In this document: positions 10,048-22,059 of the stretch, one piece after another
Layout of the letters: each line of letters starts with the position of its first letter
How positions within the stretch are numbered: position 1 is the first letter of the stretch
Origin: Cornus controversa
Lineage: Eukaryota > Streptophyta > Magnoliopsida > Cornales > Cornaceae
Reading direction: 5' to 3'
DNA: 64,000 bases
Assembly: GCA_026545225.1 (NCBI GenBank)
Contig: CM048850.1
Span: forward strand, 25,597,797 to 25,661,796
Made by a program: the position numbers and the translations under genes
The notes under the pieces: generated by a model
Seen by the model: only the letters and a program-made list of their open reading frames with translations
The model's database searches: none
Told to the model about the DNA's origin: nothing

Positions 10048-10264
10048 TTAAAGAGAAAACTAAACATTAGGCAATATCTCACAAATAGAATCAGCCTCTT
10101 CGTCGCATCTATATGCTTTGCAGTGCACATTATTTTCTTCATCACTTCCACTCCACAAAGACCTTTTTCTTCTCTTTTAACTTGTTGATCTCTCTTGATA
10201 TAATAAGTAGGTCTTTGATGTTTGATTTAGATTCTAATTTGTCGTCAGTACCAAAGAACTCAAC
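10048..10264 (-). pseudogene. Putative terminal exon of an unknown host gene, probably frameshifted
   Basis: On the minus strand a good acceptor (CTGTTTTCAG) is followed by an open frame of 40 codons (10264-10142) starting VEFFGTDDKLES and ending EKKKVFVEWK before TGA. Around the A/G run near 10164 a one-base shift opens a second frame that runs on for about 30 more codons with a protein-like, acidic, Cys-containing sequence (SDEENNVHC, CDEEADSICEILPN) to TAG. This suggests a terminal coding exon broken by a 1-nt indel. I do not recognise the family and found no upstream exons. It may be a gene fragment carried among repeats, or chance. Confidence 0.35.
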
Positions 10265-11975
10265 CTGAAAACAGTTTAAATCATTAGACTAATGATTCAA
10301 CAAACAACATAAATTAATAACAATAATACTAATAACAACCATAATTCTAACTAAAAAGCAGCGGATTATGTATATCATATATGCTAGCATTAATTTCTAT
10401 TTCTATAAGGCATAGGAATATATTGCTATTCCCGGCAGGTTTTAACTAGGACTAGAAATACTTCAACCATATGTCTGATCACTCATAATATGTATTAAGT
10501 GTTGACTGGATTGAATAAAAACATAATTGGCCAATAATATATTATTTGTTTTGGTTCTAATATGTATATATTGACAAGTTAAATTATTTATATATATATA
10601 TATATATTTCTTTTCAGTAGGCCGGTATAGTTTAAATTTATTTTTTGTACAACTCGAAGTACTTTTTTTTTCTTTCATAGCGGGGTTCTTATGTTTCGTT
10701 GGGGAAGAAGGAAGGAAGAGGGGTGGAGAGAGGTTAGGAGGGAATGAGCAAAAAAAATTTTGTTTGGCAAAGAGGAGGTCAGAGAGAGAAGAAAAAATCA
10801 TTCACCCTCCAAATTTGGACGGAAGATAGGAATGAAGAAAAGGCAAGACTATTAAAAATATTTTAAATTACAAAACTATCCTTATGATTTTTTTAATAAA
10901 CCCAAACAAAAAATAATGATGGGTATAATGGCAAAAATAAATTACAACTCTCTTTCTTCTCTCTTAACAAACAAACTTTTTTTTTAAAATGTCTTATCCC
11001 TCCCTTCTTCTCTTCCATCACACTAAATGAAAAGAAGAAGAACACAATATCTTCTCCAGAGATGTCTCATCCATCAATTCTTCTCTCCCTTCTATCCAAT
11101 TTTTTTCCTTTCTGCCAAACGTAGCATTAAGGTAACACGGGAAGAAACATACATAAATGAATACAATCTATTTGTTTGGTCTAGTTTTTGTATTGTTTAT
11201 ATATATGGAAAAACAAAACCCTAAAAGAAAAGAGACGGCATAATATTCTCTGTCCTAGAAGTGAATTGTGTATATTAGGCGGAGTAAGGAATTTGATTCC
11301 AGGCGGGGGAGGCAGGGGCATAGTAGACATGATGAAAAAACAAAATTTACAATGCGGCAAGATAGCAAGCCGAAACATAATAGTGTAAATGGTCGATGCA
11401 GTAATCAAAATTCATATAGTATGCAATAATTCAAAAAAAAACTTATTGTAAAAAAAATATAGACATTAAAATTATTTTTGACAACAATTTCTATTTTGCA
11501 TCTTCGATTTCACATGAAGTAGAATTTTTATTTTTATTTTTTTTGTGGTATGATTTATTCCAAAACAAAAACATATTTTTTTACACAATGTTTCATAAAA
11601 AAATATTTGAACTGTTTTTTAACAATGGTATTTACATTATATTTTTTTAATAAAAAAAAATCTCATTAAAGTTGTCTAGTTACAATAGCAAAAATAAGTG
11701 AAAATGACTATTTTTATTTTCTTTTTGCTTCAGATTTTGGTCTTTTTTTAAATCATGTGTAGTATTGTGCAAAATGTAACAAACATCACCAAATGTGTTT
11801 TCGTGACTTTTTTTTATTTTTTTCACCAATTTGCCAACAACAAGTCCAAGTTAATGAAATTCCAGTAATAAATATAAAGAATAAGAGAATAAAAAAAAAA
11901 GAAAAGAGAAAAGAAAGTTATTGCACATACATCATACATGAGTGCAATAAGAAGAAATTGTTTAAGAAGAGAATA
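10265..11975. other. AT-rich non-coding spacer with a possible foldback element
   Basis: No gene seen. About 10690-10800 is purine-rich and about 10950-11115 is pyrimidine-rich, with GTTTGGCA near the left part and TGCCAAACG near the right. This is an approximate inverted arrangement that could be a degenerate MITE; no target duplication found. Confidence 0.35.

Positions 11976-12063
<88 letters not shown>
11976..12063. repeat. Compound microsatellite (TA)n(TG)n(AG)n
   Basis: Three dinucleotide runs in direct succession, about 88 bp: TA to about 11992, TG to about 12027, then AG. Confidence 0.95.
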
Positions 12064-12067
<4 letters not shown>

Positions 12068-12916
12068 ATTGAAGATGAAAAAAAGGAATGCTATATTTTT
12101 TTTTGAAGAGAATAAAAAAAATTGATGAAGAAAAAGAAGAGTAAGATGAAAAAGAAAGGAAGAATTAGAGAGATTACTTACTGTAAAAAGGCCTTAATTT
12201 CATGAAAAATGATAGTCAAAATTTTCTTATCCATATGATGCATGTGGTGAGTGCATGTGGTGGGATCTATCACATGCATCTAATGGATGTAAAAGTGTAG
12301 GTGTAACAATTATGTCTAACAATTCTGCCTAAGTAGTGTGGTTAGATATGGTTCTAATTTGATTTATATTATCTGTCTCGTGAGAAGGATTCCACGCCTT
12401 AATATTTTATTTTTATTTTGTTTTCTCCTCACATAAATAAATATAGATATTTTTCTTAGTAAAATTCTCAACACCAAATATTAGATACCATAATAATTAT
12501 GTGCAGCCTCATAAACATCATTAATCATGGGTCATTATTGGTCTCTTAATTTTTTTTTTTCTAGGACCTTAACATATATATACAACCAAACAAATCTTAG
12601 AAATCATATTTATTTCCATTAATAACTCAAGAATACCATTCTCGGGATCTTCCCTAAGATCAAAGATTAAACCAAAAAGAATAACGCTATCAAAAAATTG
12701 TGTTCTAATTATTTTCTTTTTCTTTGCTGAGAAAATTAAAACATTCAAAGGACTATATATAAATGCTTATTGGAATACAAGCAAAAAAGTTGTGAATCAC
12801 CAGTCACTACAATTAGTTTATGCTTGTTTAGCTAGATTGTCCTGTCATAAAAATGTGCAAGTTGGTTAGGGGTGTGTCCATAAAAGTTCTTGCAAACAAG
12901 GAAAAATTACTAAATT
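12064..12916. other. AT-rich spacer, no gene seen
   Basis: No coding, RNA or transposon signature recognised apart from short poly-A/T tracts. Confidence 0.4.
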
Positions 12917-14434
12917 TGTAAAAATTTGGATAGATAGAAAAAATTTCAAATATACGGGTGCTTTCACAAGCATTTTTTCAGAGAACGCAAAATTGTGGTT
13001 TTTGCAAATTCTGAGGGAACTTGTATGCAGAGATCCGAATTTTTTTTTATTTTTTTATATATTTTCTGAAATGGGATTATAAATAGATTTACGTTATAAA
13101 TGTGATTTCCATATGTGGAGACTTGTTTAGAGGTCCAGAGAGTTTTATGAGCCATTTGGCTCATTTTTAAATTTTAGATCATCGGGACTCAGAACGAGGG
13201 TTGGGTGGGCCTAGAAAATCAGATATTTTTTAAAAAAATTAAATTTTGATTTTAGACCAATTAGAATATTAGAAGAGATGTAGAGTTGATTTTGAGGCCA
13301 TAGCCGCTTTCAAATTCGAAAACGGAGGTTGGGAAGATACGCTAAGTGAACTAGGGGTGTTTTGGTCATTTTACACCCTAGGACTTATAAATATCATAAT
13401 ACAGATATTTACAACCACTTTTCTCTCTCTAGAAATCTAAAAATCTCTCTTCTCTCTTCCCTTTTAAGCTCTTTAGCTTCTCTCTAAGTTTTGGAGACCT
13501 TAAGGCTAGATTCGGAAGGTGCCGAAGAAAAAAAGTTCACTCTACGTGGCGAATGTGTCATTTTGAATTGAACAAAGGTAGGCTTGGGTGGATTTTGAGT
13601 TAAGGAATTTGAGGTGTACCTTGAGATTTAATCTCTTGAGGTAGGGGGTGTGTGTTGTGTTTTTCAATACAAGTTAAATTTTATGAGTATAAAATTGATG
13701 TTTTCATGTTATATATGAATATATGAGACTTTAGGATGAGATTCTTGATTTAAATTGATGCTTATGTGTTTCCTTGGGTAGAAGATGATTGAAATGTGAT
13801 ATAGAAATCATGAATTGCTAGCATATGTTTTATGTAACATATATTGTATATATTAGGTTTTGGTAACATGTGTTGAAACCTTAGTTTCAATGTGATTTTG
13901 TGAAAAAGGTTGAATATATGCATGTGTCGATATGGTTTCTTGCATAACATTCTAGAAATGAATGTAGGACATGAAATGGGTGCAAATGCATAGAGACTTG
14001 TAAATGTTTATACTAAACGTGACATGTTTGGTGTGTGTGTGGGGTGATATCTCAAAAATGGCTCATGTACAAAGTAGAGAGGGAATAGATCCTTCGGGGT
14101 CACAAGACCTCAATCTTGCGTAAGAGGGTAGGTTAGTGGTGAATTAGTAACCTGAAAATAACTAAGGACATAGGGTGTGGGGCTTCGGCACGTGTCCGGT
14201 TTGTGTGTGTGAGTGTGAGAACAATTTCGAGAGAAGTGTGAGTTATGTGATTTTGTGTTGGATTTAAATTCGAATTTATTTTTGTCATATGTTACAGATA
14301 TGATGAAGTTGTGCATTGAAGCATGTTATATTGAGCTTTGTGGTTGTCAAGTATATTGATGTTGCATAGTTATGCTATGCATGTTGATTGATTTATGTGA
14401 AATGTGAGAACTTGTGTGGATTGCACAACATATG
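12917..14434 (+). mobile_element. Chromovirus-type LTR fragment A
   Basis: Resembles the other chromovirus-type LTRs here (17040-18828, 19327-21770, complement of 61399-64000). Shared segments include CGAAAACGGAGG near 13318, TCTCTC-rich sequence at 13420-13495, GGAGACCTTAAGGCTAGATT, a CTACGTGGCG segment and TTGAGGTAGGGGGTG at about 13637. The 3' end is cut at the LTR starting at 14435. The 5' end (TGTAAAAATTTGG) is a guess by analogy. Confidence 0.55.
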
Positions 14435-14682
14435 TGTAGACACCCATTTTTGACCTCCCACTTATTTTCAAATCCTAAACCAATCATACCAGGTTTTAAG
14501 ATCCCACCTCTTTGAGCATAAGCCCTAAATAGGGTAAAATGGTCATCTCTAAAAAAAATTAATTTTCAATCTATCTACCTAAACGGAAAACAGACTTCAC
14601 CATCAAGTTCAAAGGTACTAAAAACCTCAGAAACAACTACTCATGAAAATTGTAAGTCCTCCCGAACACTTGATTCCATTCA

Positions 14683-15160
14683 AAACCCTAAATCGGGGTC
14701 AAACGGGTCAACCCAAAAGTTTAACCAACAAACCATTCATCAAATCGATGAACAGACCTCAGCCTAACAATCGTAAGATCCAAAAACCATAGAAAATACT
14801 GTAATATTGATACATTTCAAGTCTGGACATTCCATTGACCAAAACCCTAAATCAGGGTTAGGCTGGTCAACCCAAAAGTTTGACCAACAAACTATTTGTC
14901 AAATCGATGAATGGACCACACTTTCATAACCTTAGGGTCCAAACCCCATAGGAAATATTATAATATTGACACATTTCTAGTTTGGACATCCCGTTGACCA
15001 AAACCCTAAATTAGGATCATGCATGTCAACCCAAAAGTTTGACCAACAAACCGTTTGTCAAATCGACGAACGAACCTCTCTTTCATAACCTTAAGGTCCA
15101 AAAACCATAGGAAATACTATAATATTGACACATTTTTAGTTCGAGCACATTTTTGACCAA
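14683..15160 (+). repeat. Three tandem 160-bp units
   Basis: Units begin at about 14683, 14842 and 15002 with AACCCTAAAT. Each contains AACCCAAAAGTTT, ACCAACAAACC and TAATATTGAYACATTT. They lie inside the Tat/Ogre-type LTR. Confidence 0.8.
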
Positions 15161-16290
15161 TTCCAACTCAGAGCGGTCATAGGGACCTTAAACCCATCGT
15201 GCTTGCACTTCATTTGAGTCCTTAACTCATTTCAACTTAAAATGGTCATAGGGACCCTAAACCTATCTTGCTTAAACTTCATTTGAGTCTTTGACTCATT
15301 CAATCCAAGAACAGTCACGGTGACCTTAAAACCATATAGCTTCAATATCATTTGAGTCTTCAACTCATTTCAATTTAAGAACGGTCACGGGGACCTTAAA
15401 CCCATCGTGCTTAGACTCATTTCACCTCAGAACAGTCACGGGGGCCTTAAACCCATTGTGCTTACACTTCATTCAAATCTTCGATTCATTTCAACTCAAA
15501 ACAGTCATGGGGACCTTAAGCCCATCGAGCTTCAATATCATTCGAGTCTACAACTCATTTCAATTCAAGAACGGTCACGGGGACCTTAAATCCATCTTGC
15601 TTAAACTTTATTCGAGTCTTCAACTCATTTCAATCCAAGAACGGTCATGGGGCCCTTAAACCCATCAAGCTTCAACATCATTCGAGTCTTCAACTCATTA
15701 CAATTCTATAACGGTCAAGGGGACCTTAAACCCATCACATTCAAATTTCATTCCAATCTTTGACTCATTTCAATTCAATAGTGGTCATGGGGACCTTAAA
15801 CCCATCGCACACAAATTTCATTCAAATCTTCAACTCATTTCAATTCCAAAATGCTTAAAGGGGCCTTAAACCCATTTCACTCCAATTTCATTCAAGTCTT
15901 CGACTCATTTCAATTCAAGAACGGTCATAGGGACCTTAAAACCATTTCCCTTATATTTTATTCGAGTCATTGACTCATTCTCAACTCAAAACGGTCATGG
16001 GGACTATAAACCCACACTTAATCCAACTCACGGTCACGGGGACCATAAATTCACTCTTAACCTAGAGCGGTCACAGGAACCATAAATTCACTCTTAACCT
16101 AGAGCGGTCACAGGAACCATAAATCCACTCTCAATTCAAAACAGTCACCTCGATCATAACCTAAGAAACGGTCGTGGGGACCATAGCCCAGGGAACAGTC
16201 ACGGGGACCATAAACCCACTCTCAACATAGTAGCGGTCACAAGGACCATAAACCCAATTTTAGTTCAGTAACCATCACGGGGACCTTAAA
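15160..16290 (+). repeat. Degenerate 70-bp tandem array
   Basis: The motif GGTCACGGGGACCTTAAACC recurs at about 15174, 15245, 15313, 15383, 15434, 15503, 15573, 15643, 15713, 15783 and onward, mostly 69-70 bp apart, each followed by a TTCATTCGAGTCTTCAACTC-like segment. From about 16020 units shorten to 30-60 bp. Confidence 0.85.
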
Positions 16291-17659
16291 CACCTTCGAT
16301 CAAACTACGTTTGACCCGATCCTTGGACAGCCACAAGGCACATAGGCAGTCTGGACAGTCCCAGATTTGGTCCTACCACCATAATCATTCCATTTTATTC
16401 ATCATATTCACTTCCTCTATATTTCATACTCGATTCATCCCCATTACAAACATCCAATGATCAGTCAATCTAGAACATTGGAACTACATTTGACCTGATT
16501 CCCTTCATCGGGATACATAAGCAGCTCGGGCAACCCTAAGTTCGGTAACATTTCCTATCTAACTCCTCTTCTTCTTTTTTTCCTTCTTAAATATATACAT
16601 ATGCATGTTTTTCTCTTTTTTTGAACATAATAATCTTTTAAATAGTAAAGCATCATGAGGATTAGGTAACCGTATTCAGTGCGAATGTTGTGGGGTGCCT
16701 AACACCTACCCTACACATAACCAAACCTTCGAACTCACTAGTCTGGTTTCAAAAGATCACATAGTAGTCATTCAACCGGGCATGTACATACATCAATATC
16801 TCAGGTGACCTAGCACACCAAAACTAAATGTTAGGTGGCGACTCTAAGAACACATCTCTCTTTCTCTGGCCCATCGCAAACATCCGTCGCGATACACGGA
16901 ATAGAACGGTAGTTGGACGACTTCCCAAATCCACTAATCCACTTCCTAAGGGATGCCGTCCGGCCAGCGGGAAATTTGTGGGTGCGACATCTAGTGGATG
17001 AGAATCTCAGCCATTTGAGAAACAAGAAATGACTGGCCAGCTCTCTCTCTCACTCCCTCTTCAACTCTTTTCCTTCTCTCTTCATTTCAGAGACCTTAGA
17101 CTCAGATTTGAATGTTGTTGGTGAAGAAAAACTTGTTCTACGTGGCAAGGGATTTGGTTTGAAATGAAAAAAATTAGATTTTGACTAGGTGAAACTTGGA
17201 TGAAATCTAGGGATTTGGTGGAAAAGGCTTAAAACTTGAGGTAGGGGTGTTTTTTCCTTCTTATTCATTGATTCCTAGGGTTTTAGTGAGTTAAGGAATG
17301 GTTGAGTTGAGTTTGGCATGTGTGGGAAAGTGATAGGGTTATATGTTATGCTCTTCTCTTCCTTATAATTTATACATATTTATGTTATTCATATTGTGAT
17401 ATATGATGAATGTGAGATTATATATATTGAATGCTTGATAATGTAAGTATGTTTTGAAGAATAATGAATTATATGCATATATGAAATGTATGCATAGCTT
17501 TGAGCATATATGTGGTTATATGTGGTGTATGAGAGTATAATGCATGATAGAAATCATATGTAGCAAGAATGTGCATTGAAAAGCATGAAAAGTATATATG
17601 TTATGTTTTATATGTGCCTAATGTGCATGAATGTATATATATTAGAGAATTGTTCAGGT

Positions 17660-17935
17660 GAGCCATACATGGGGTTTAGAGTTGTCCAGCTGTGTTATGG
17701 AAGTAGTATAATTATTATAATTATCCATTAAGGTGTGACCGTCAGAGTTGCCCAATCATACCAAGGCTAATGAATAAAATTTGAAGTTACCCAAAATCTT
17801 GTGACCATCGGAGTTATCCACTCATAATGGCAAGACCAATATATTGCTAGGAATATGTATGATTATTCAAAGTTATCCAAATCATACGGGTGTCATTGGA
17901 GTTGTTCAACACCACATGATCATCGAAGTTGACCA
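17660..17935 (+). repeat. Array of GAGTTRTCCA motifs in LTR B
   Basis: About eight copies of (G)GAGTTGTCC / GAAGTTACCC / GGAGTTATCC at roughly 30-60 bp spacing, each next to a CATAC or ACCATCGG-like segment. The complementary motif GGACAACTCCGA recurs in the LTR at 62580-62900. Confidence 0.6.
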
Positions 17936-18456
17936 ATTATGTCTATGTATCCGATTATGATAAAAAAAAAGATGTAAATATATTGATACTTATGAGTTTT
18001 AACTGTTAAGCATGATGAATGGATTAAATGCATAAATATTGAATTGTATTTGTGTTAATTCGACTTGAAATCATGAAAATGTCATGTACAGCAGTGACAT
18101 CATGGTTGAACATCATGTAGGTCAGTGTCGAGTCGATGCCTAGGTGGGTTGGGGCATTCCTACTAAGCTAGTTATTTTGCTCACCCCACTCCCTTCAAAC
18201 TTTTACAAATAAGGCACCGGTGGTAGACGAGACTTGAATAACTAAGTGGAGCTCTTAGTTATTTGTTGATGTTCTTTTGGGATATTGTATTTAAAATTAT
18301 TCATGTTATGTGTGTTTTAGATCAAATGTATGATTTATAGCATTTTAACTATGTTTCAATATTATATGAGATGAAAAGAGGATAAAGAAATTTTAATGTA
18401 TGAATTATGTAGATTGTGATCAATTGAGGGTTATACAAGGATTGCAGGTCGAGTGA

Positions 18457-18585
18457 TTACGATGCATCAAAAAACCCATGACAATATATCGTAATATTGT
18501 TAAGGATGTGGGTTGAAAAGCAACACTTTTCACATGATGTTACGATACATCGTATTCTCCATTATGATGCATCCTAATCAACAAT
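18457..18585 (+). repeat. CGAT-type inverted repeats in LTR B
   Basis: Includes TACGATGCATC, TACGATACATCGTA (ACGAT-AC-ATCGT) and ATGATGCATCC within 130 bp. Same core as the Athila arrays, with a different spacer and flank. Confidence 0.65.
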
Positions 18586-18659
18586 TAGATTGGGGATAGG
18601 AGTATTGTTTAAACGTGCATGTGTGGTCACGTGTGGGGCCTATAGGGATGGATTGATGT

Positions 18660-18665
18660 TGAGTA

Positions 18666-18694
<29 letters not shown>
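18660..18694. repeat. (TA)n run in LTR B, possible TATA region
   Basis: About 28 bp of alternating TA, roughly 80 bp downstream of the CGAT repeats. This is the same order (array, then TA run) as in the Athila LTR. Confidence 0.6.
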
Positions 18695-18697
<3 letters not shown>

Positions 18698-18828
18698 ATG
18701 TATGTGATTAAGCTTCCGCGATAATTAAAGTTTAAGGTAGTTCATTAGGGATTAATGGATGGACTCACTCTCGGGATTCGAGCTCGGAGATGGAGTCTCC
18801 GGTGACTCAGAATTGGGGCATGAAAACT

Positions 18829-18840
18829 TGGTATCAAAGC
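18829..18840 (+). promoter_or_regulatory. tRNA-iMet primer-binding site after LTR B
   Basis: TGGTATCAAAGC, one base from the usual plant initiator-Met PBS, directly after the LTR end. Confidence 0.75.
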
Positions 18841-18924
18841 ATGATATCAAAGTAATATTATTGATGAGGAGTGACGACACTTCATTCAATCAACCCATTT
18901 TTGGTGGCACAGAAATTGGGGCAT

Positions 18925-19326
18925 GATAAGCAAATTATCACCACGATTTATCAGTCCAGTTGAGATTTTTGAGCATTTTGGTGAAGTTGCATACCACTTA
19001 GCATTACCATCACAAATATCAAGTGTGCACAAAGTATTCCATGTTAAGGAAGTATGAACCAGATCCTTCACATATGCTAGATTGGACAAATCTCGAGGTG
19101 GAGGAAGATGTGTCTTAGAAAGAGAGACCAGTGGAGGTTTTGGACTCTAGGGAGCAAGTACTTTGAGATAAGACCATTCCATTGATCAAGGTACTTTGAA
19201 GACATCACAGAGTCAAGGAGGCTACATGAAAACGGGAACAAGAGCTTTGCTCAAAGTATCCCGTGTTGTTTATCACATAAGGTACTTTTTAATTTCGAGG
19301 ATGAAATTCCTTGATGGTTGGGAGGT
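18925..19326 (+). pseudogene. 3' end of a chromovirus pol (integrase C-terminus and chromodomain-like tail)
   Basis: Conceptual translation shows the late integrase region (RFISPVEIFEHFGEVAYHLALP, then VHKVFHV) followed, after stops and shifts, by sequence resembling the chromodomain-type end of Tekay/Del elements (IPLIKVLWRHH, ATWE-like, then FEDEIP). Only the last 0.4 kb of the internal region remains between the PBS after LTR B and LTR C, so almost all of gag-pol is deleted. Not functional. Confidence 0.7.
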
Positions 19327-20104
19327 TGTAAAGTCTCAATTTTTTTTTATTACAAGTTAATTATTATTTAATTATGATAAAGTATGAGAAATTTGTTTAA
19401 ATATGTGTTTTGTGAGTTATGAGACTTCTCCAGATTCTTGTGTTCGGGTGTAGGGCCTGATGTGAGTCGAATAACTAGGAAGACTTTTACGAATTTTGGA
19501 AATTTTATATAAGGGCGTGCGTATATGAACAATTGAGTGGTCTAAAAGATAAGTTGGGAGAAGAAAATGTTAGTACGCAATTAGTAGAAAGCTACTAGTA
19601 ACAAGGAACAAATTAAGAGGAAGAGATGAACTTAGTTGCAAAGATAGTAAATATAAATAAATTTATGACATTTATTCTGTCCAAAAATATGATTTTCTCT
19701 TCTCTCTCTTACTCTCTATAAATTTACTCCAACTTCTCTCTAGATTTTGAGAGACTTAAGGTTAGATTTGAAAATTGTTCCAAGAGAAAAAGGTTGTTCT
19801 CCTCATTATTGTCTTTGATTTGATCAGTTCGAAGTTCCATTTGGTGATGTTTAGAAAGTTGGGCAAAACTAGGGTTTAGATTTGGGGATAGCTCAAGAAG
19901 AGAAAATTGTTCTCCTTACTACGATATACGATTCTACGGTTCAGAATTCAAAATCGGTGAAGTTTGAAGATTTGGTAATTTGGGACTTTTTGACATTTTT
20001 GCTTGGGATTGAGATAGGGGTGTTCTCTCCACCTTATCGTCGATTCCTTAGGAATTGATATTGATTTTGGATTACTTAGCATGTTTAGAAGTATTAGAAA
20101 GTGG

Positions 20105-20149
20105 TAATTATCATTTGAAGACATCATTTGAGTCTTCAAATGATAATTA
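20105..20149. repeat. Perfect 18-bp hairpin in LTR C
   Basis: Arms 20105-20122 and 20132-20149 are fully complementary (TAATTATCATTTGAAGAC) around a 9-nt loop. Confidence 0.85.
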
Positions 20150-21357
20150 TTATGACATTGATGTGTGTGGACATTGTACATTTGTCTTGGTAAATTCGGT
20201 AATTATAAGTATGTTAGAATATGTGTTAATGTGGGCTATACATATGAATTATGCATACATGCTATATATGTTAGCATGCAAAATATTCTTTTCTACTAAA
20301 ACACATTTATGAAATAGTTGTTATTGCATTATTATATGCATGAAAAATGACATGTTGTAGCATTGAATTAAATGGCTGATGATGCATATGGAAATACGTG
20401 ACACATTTGAAATTGTATATGTCGACATACTTGAAATCTGTGTGCTTGGTTGTTAATTTTGGGAGAAGGTCAAAAAAGCAAGAGGGCCTAAGGCCCTAAG
20501 GTGCGAAGTTGGAAACTTGGCCAAGTTGGATTTTTTCTAGACCCTCGGGTTAGTAGCCCCCTAAAGTAGAATATTTTAGATAATTGACCTAATTAGTGAT
20601 TATCTGGTGGATCTACAAATACTCGCACTCTTGTTGATTTTGAAACTTATGTGACTTGGTGTTTAAGTTTTGTTATCGAATTGTTATATTCATGTTTAAG
20701 GCTTGTATGACTTCCATTAATTAAGCATTGTTGAGCATATGATTCATCCATATATTGTATTGAGGTTTCATGTACATGAGTATTGAAAGCATGCCATGTA
20801 GTATATATTAATGTCATGATTGCATTTCATGTACATCGCATCAATTCGATGAATAAGTTGGTTTGTGTATCTCTACTGGGCATGTAGGCGCTCATCCCCT
20901 CCCCCAAACATTTTTATAGATAATGCATCGGCGATCGACGAAACTTAGAGGTGTAAGAATCGAAGGACTCGGTTTATCATAAAAATTATATATGTTATGT
21001 TTATTCATGTCAAGTTTGGGCATCTATTGAGGTTTTGAAATTTGAATATGGGATAAACAACATCGTTATCGTTGACATGTGCAATTTGTTATCCCAGATA
21101 TTGTTACGATAAACCTCTTTATCTTTGGATTTTAGAGATGTTTATGTTTAATTATGGATAAGTTGTATAATAGGCTCGATATATGCATTTTGATTATTTT
21201 ACGCTTGAAATGATGAAATTATGAATTAGTTCATATTTATGTATGCTATAGTTATTTTGGACTTTTATAAGATCATTGAGAGTGCATGCATGTTAAGGAT
21301 TGAAGATCGGTTTAAAATGGAAAATCAAAAAATTTGAGAATTCCCTCAAGAAGAATC

Positions 21358-21551
21358 AAGATTGATCGTTATTCACATTATGATTTATCATAATTTTGAA
21401 TGAAAATGGAGGCCAAGTCCAGTGCGTTATGATGGATCCTACGATACATTTGTTATTGATTGTAATTTTGTTATATCGTAACCTCAATTACAATTGATCG
21501 TATTGAGAGTTATAATTGATCGTAACTCAACGTACGATTGATCGTATTGAG
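21358..21551 (+). repeat. CGAT-type inverted-repeat array in LTR C
   Basis: Includes TACGATTGATCGTA (TACGAT-TG-ATCGTA) and several decayed copies (ATTGATCGT, ACGATACATTTG, AATTGATCGTA). It lies about 80 bp upstream of a TATATATA stretch. Confidence 0.7.
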
Positions 21552-21773
21552 CAACTATTTCTAAAATTGAGGTTGAAGCTAAAGTACACATATACCCTAA
21601 TGAGGGACCCACTTGTATTAGTTGATATATATATACATTATATATATGTTTATGATTATGCTTCCACGGTTAAGAGATTTCGAGTTAATTAAATGGTTGG
21701 GTGAGAGTTCACATTTAATCACCCCCATTTCCCTCGTTCTTAGCCAGGTGTAAGAAATCGTGCTATGACAACT

Positions 21774-21785
21774 TGCTATCAGAGC
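21774..21785 (+). promoter_or_regulatory. tRNA-iMet primer-binding site after LTR C
   Basis: TGCTATCAGAGC, one mismatch to the usual TGGTATCAGAGC, three nt after the LTR end. Confidence 0.7.
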
Positions 21786-22059
21786 GATTAGGTTTGAATA
21801 CCTTTGGACGGTGGGTTGGGGTTGAACCAAATGTGTACTTGAAATTATACTTGAACTTAAGGTTATGACTTCTTATGTGGAATATGTTTATGTGCTTACA
21901 TGTTTGGTGTTGTATACCAAATTGTGGAATGACTTAGCATAGTGTTGATAAGCTTGATAAAGGTTGATTGATTATGAACGTCTTGTAACTAAGTGCCTTA
22001 TTGTTACCTATGTAGCAAGATTCTACTAAGAAGGGCACGAGGATGAGGTGCAAATGCTC

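Larger units (their letters stand above)
14435..16989 (+). mobile_element. Tat/Ogre-type long LTR made of tandem repeats
   Basis: It starts TGTAGACACCC and probably ends GGGTGCGACA, both typical of long Tat/Ogre LTRs in plants. The body is largely tandem repeats (160-bp units, then 70-bp units). A GGTGGCGACTCT motif occurs near 16833. No matching 5-bp target duplication is seen, so this is not a clean solo LTR; an adjoining deletion is likely. Confidence 0.6.
17040..18828 (+). mobile_element. Chromovirus-type LTR B
   Basis: Degenerate LTR of about 1.8 kb. It ends GGGGCATGAAAAC directly before an initiator-Met primer-binding site. It shares the pyrimidine-rich, CTACGTGGCA and TTGAGGTAGGGGTG segments with LTRs A and C. 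It carries a GAGTTGTCC-like array (17660-17935) and CGAT-type repeats (18457-18585). The 5' boundary is unclear. Confidence 0.6.
19327..21770 (+). mobile_element. Chromovirus-type LTR C
   Basis: 2.44-kb LTR, TGTAAAGTC to CTATGACA. It is flanked on the left by a pol 3' end and on the right by a PBS and gag, so it serves as the 3' LTR of one internal region and the 5' LTR of the next. It contains a perfect hairpin (20105-20149), a CGAT-type array (21358-21551) and TA-rich sequence at 21625-21650. Confidence 0.7.

Noticed and set aside
14435-16989. Clean solo Tat/Ogre LTR
   Set aside because: The 5 bp on either side (ATATG and TCTAG) do not match, so a simple insertion is not supported.
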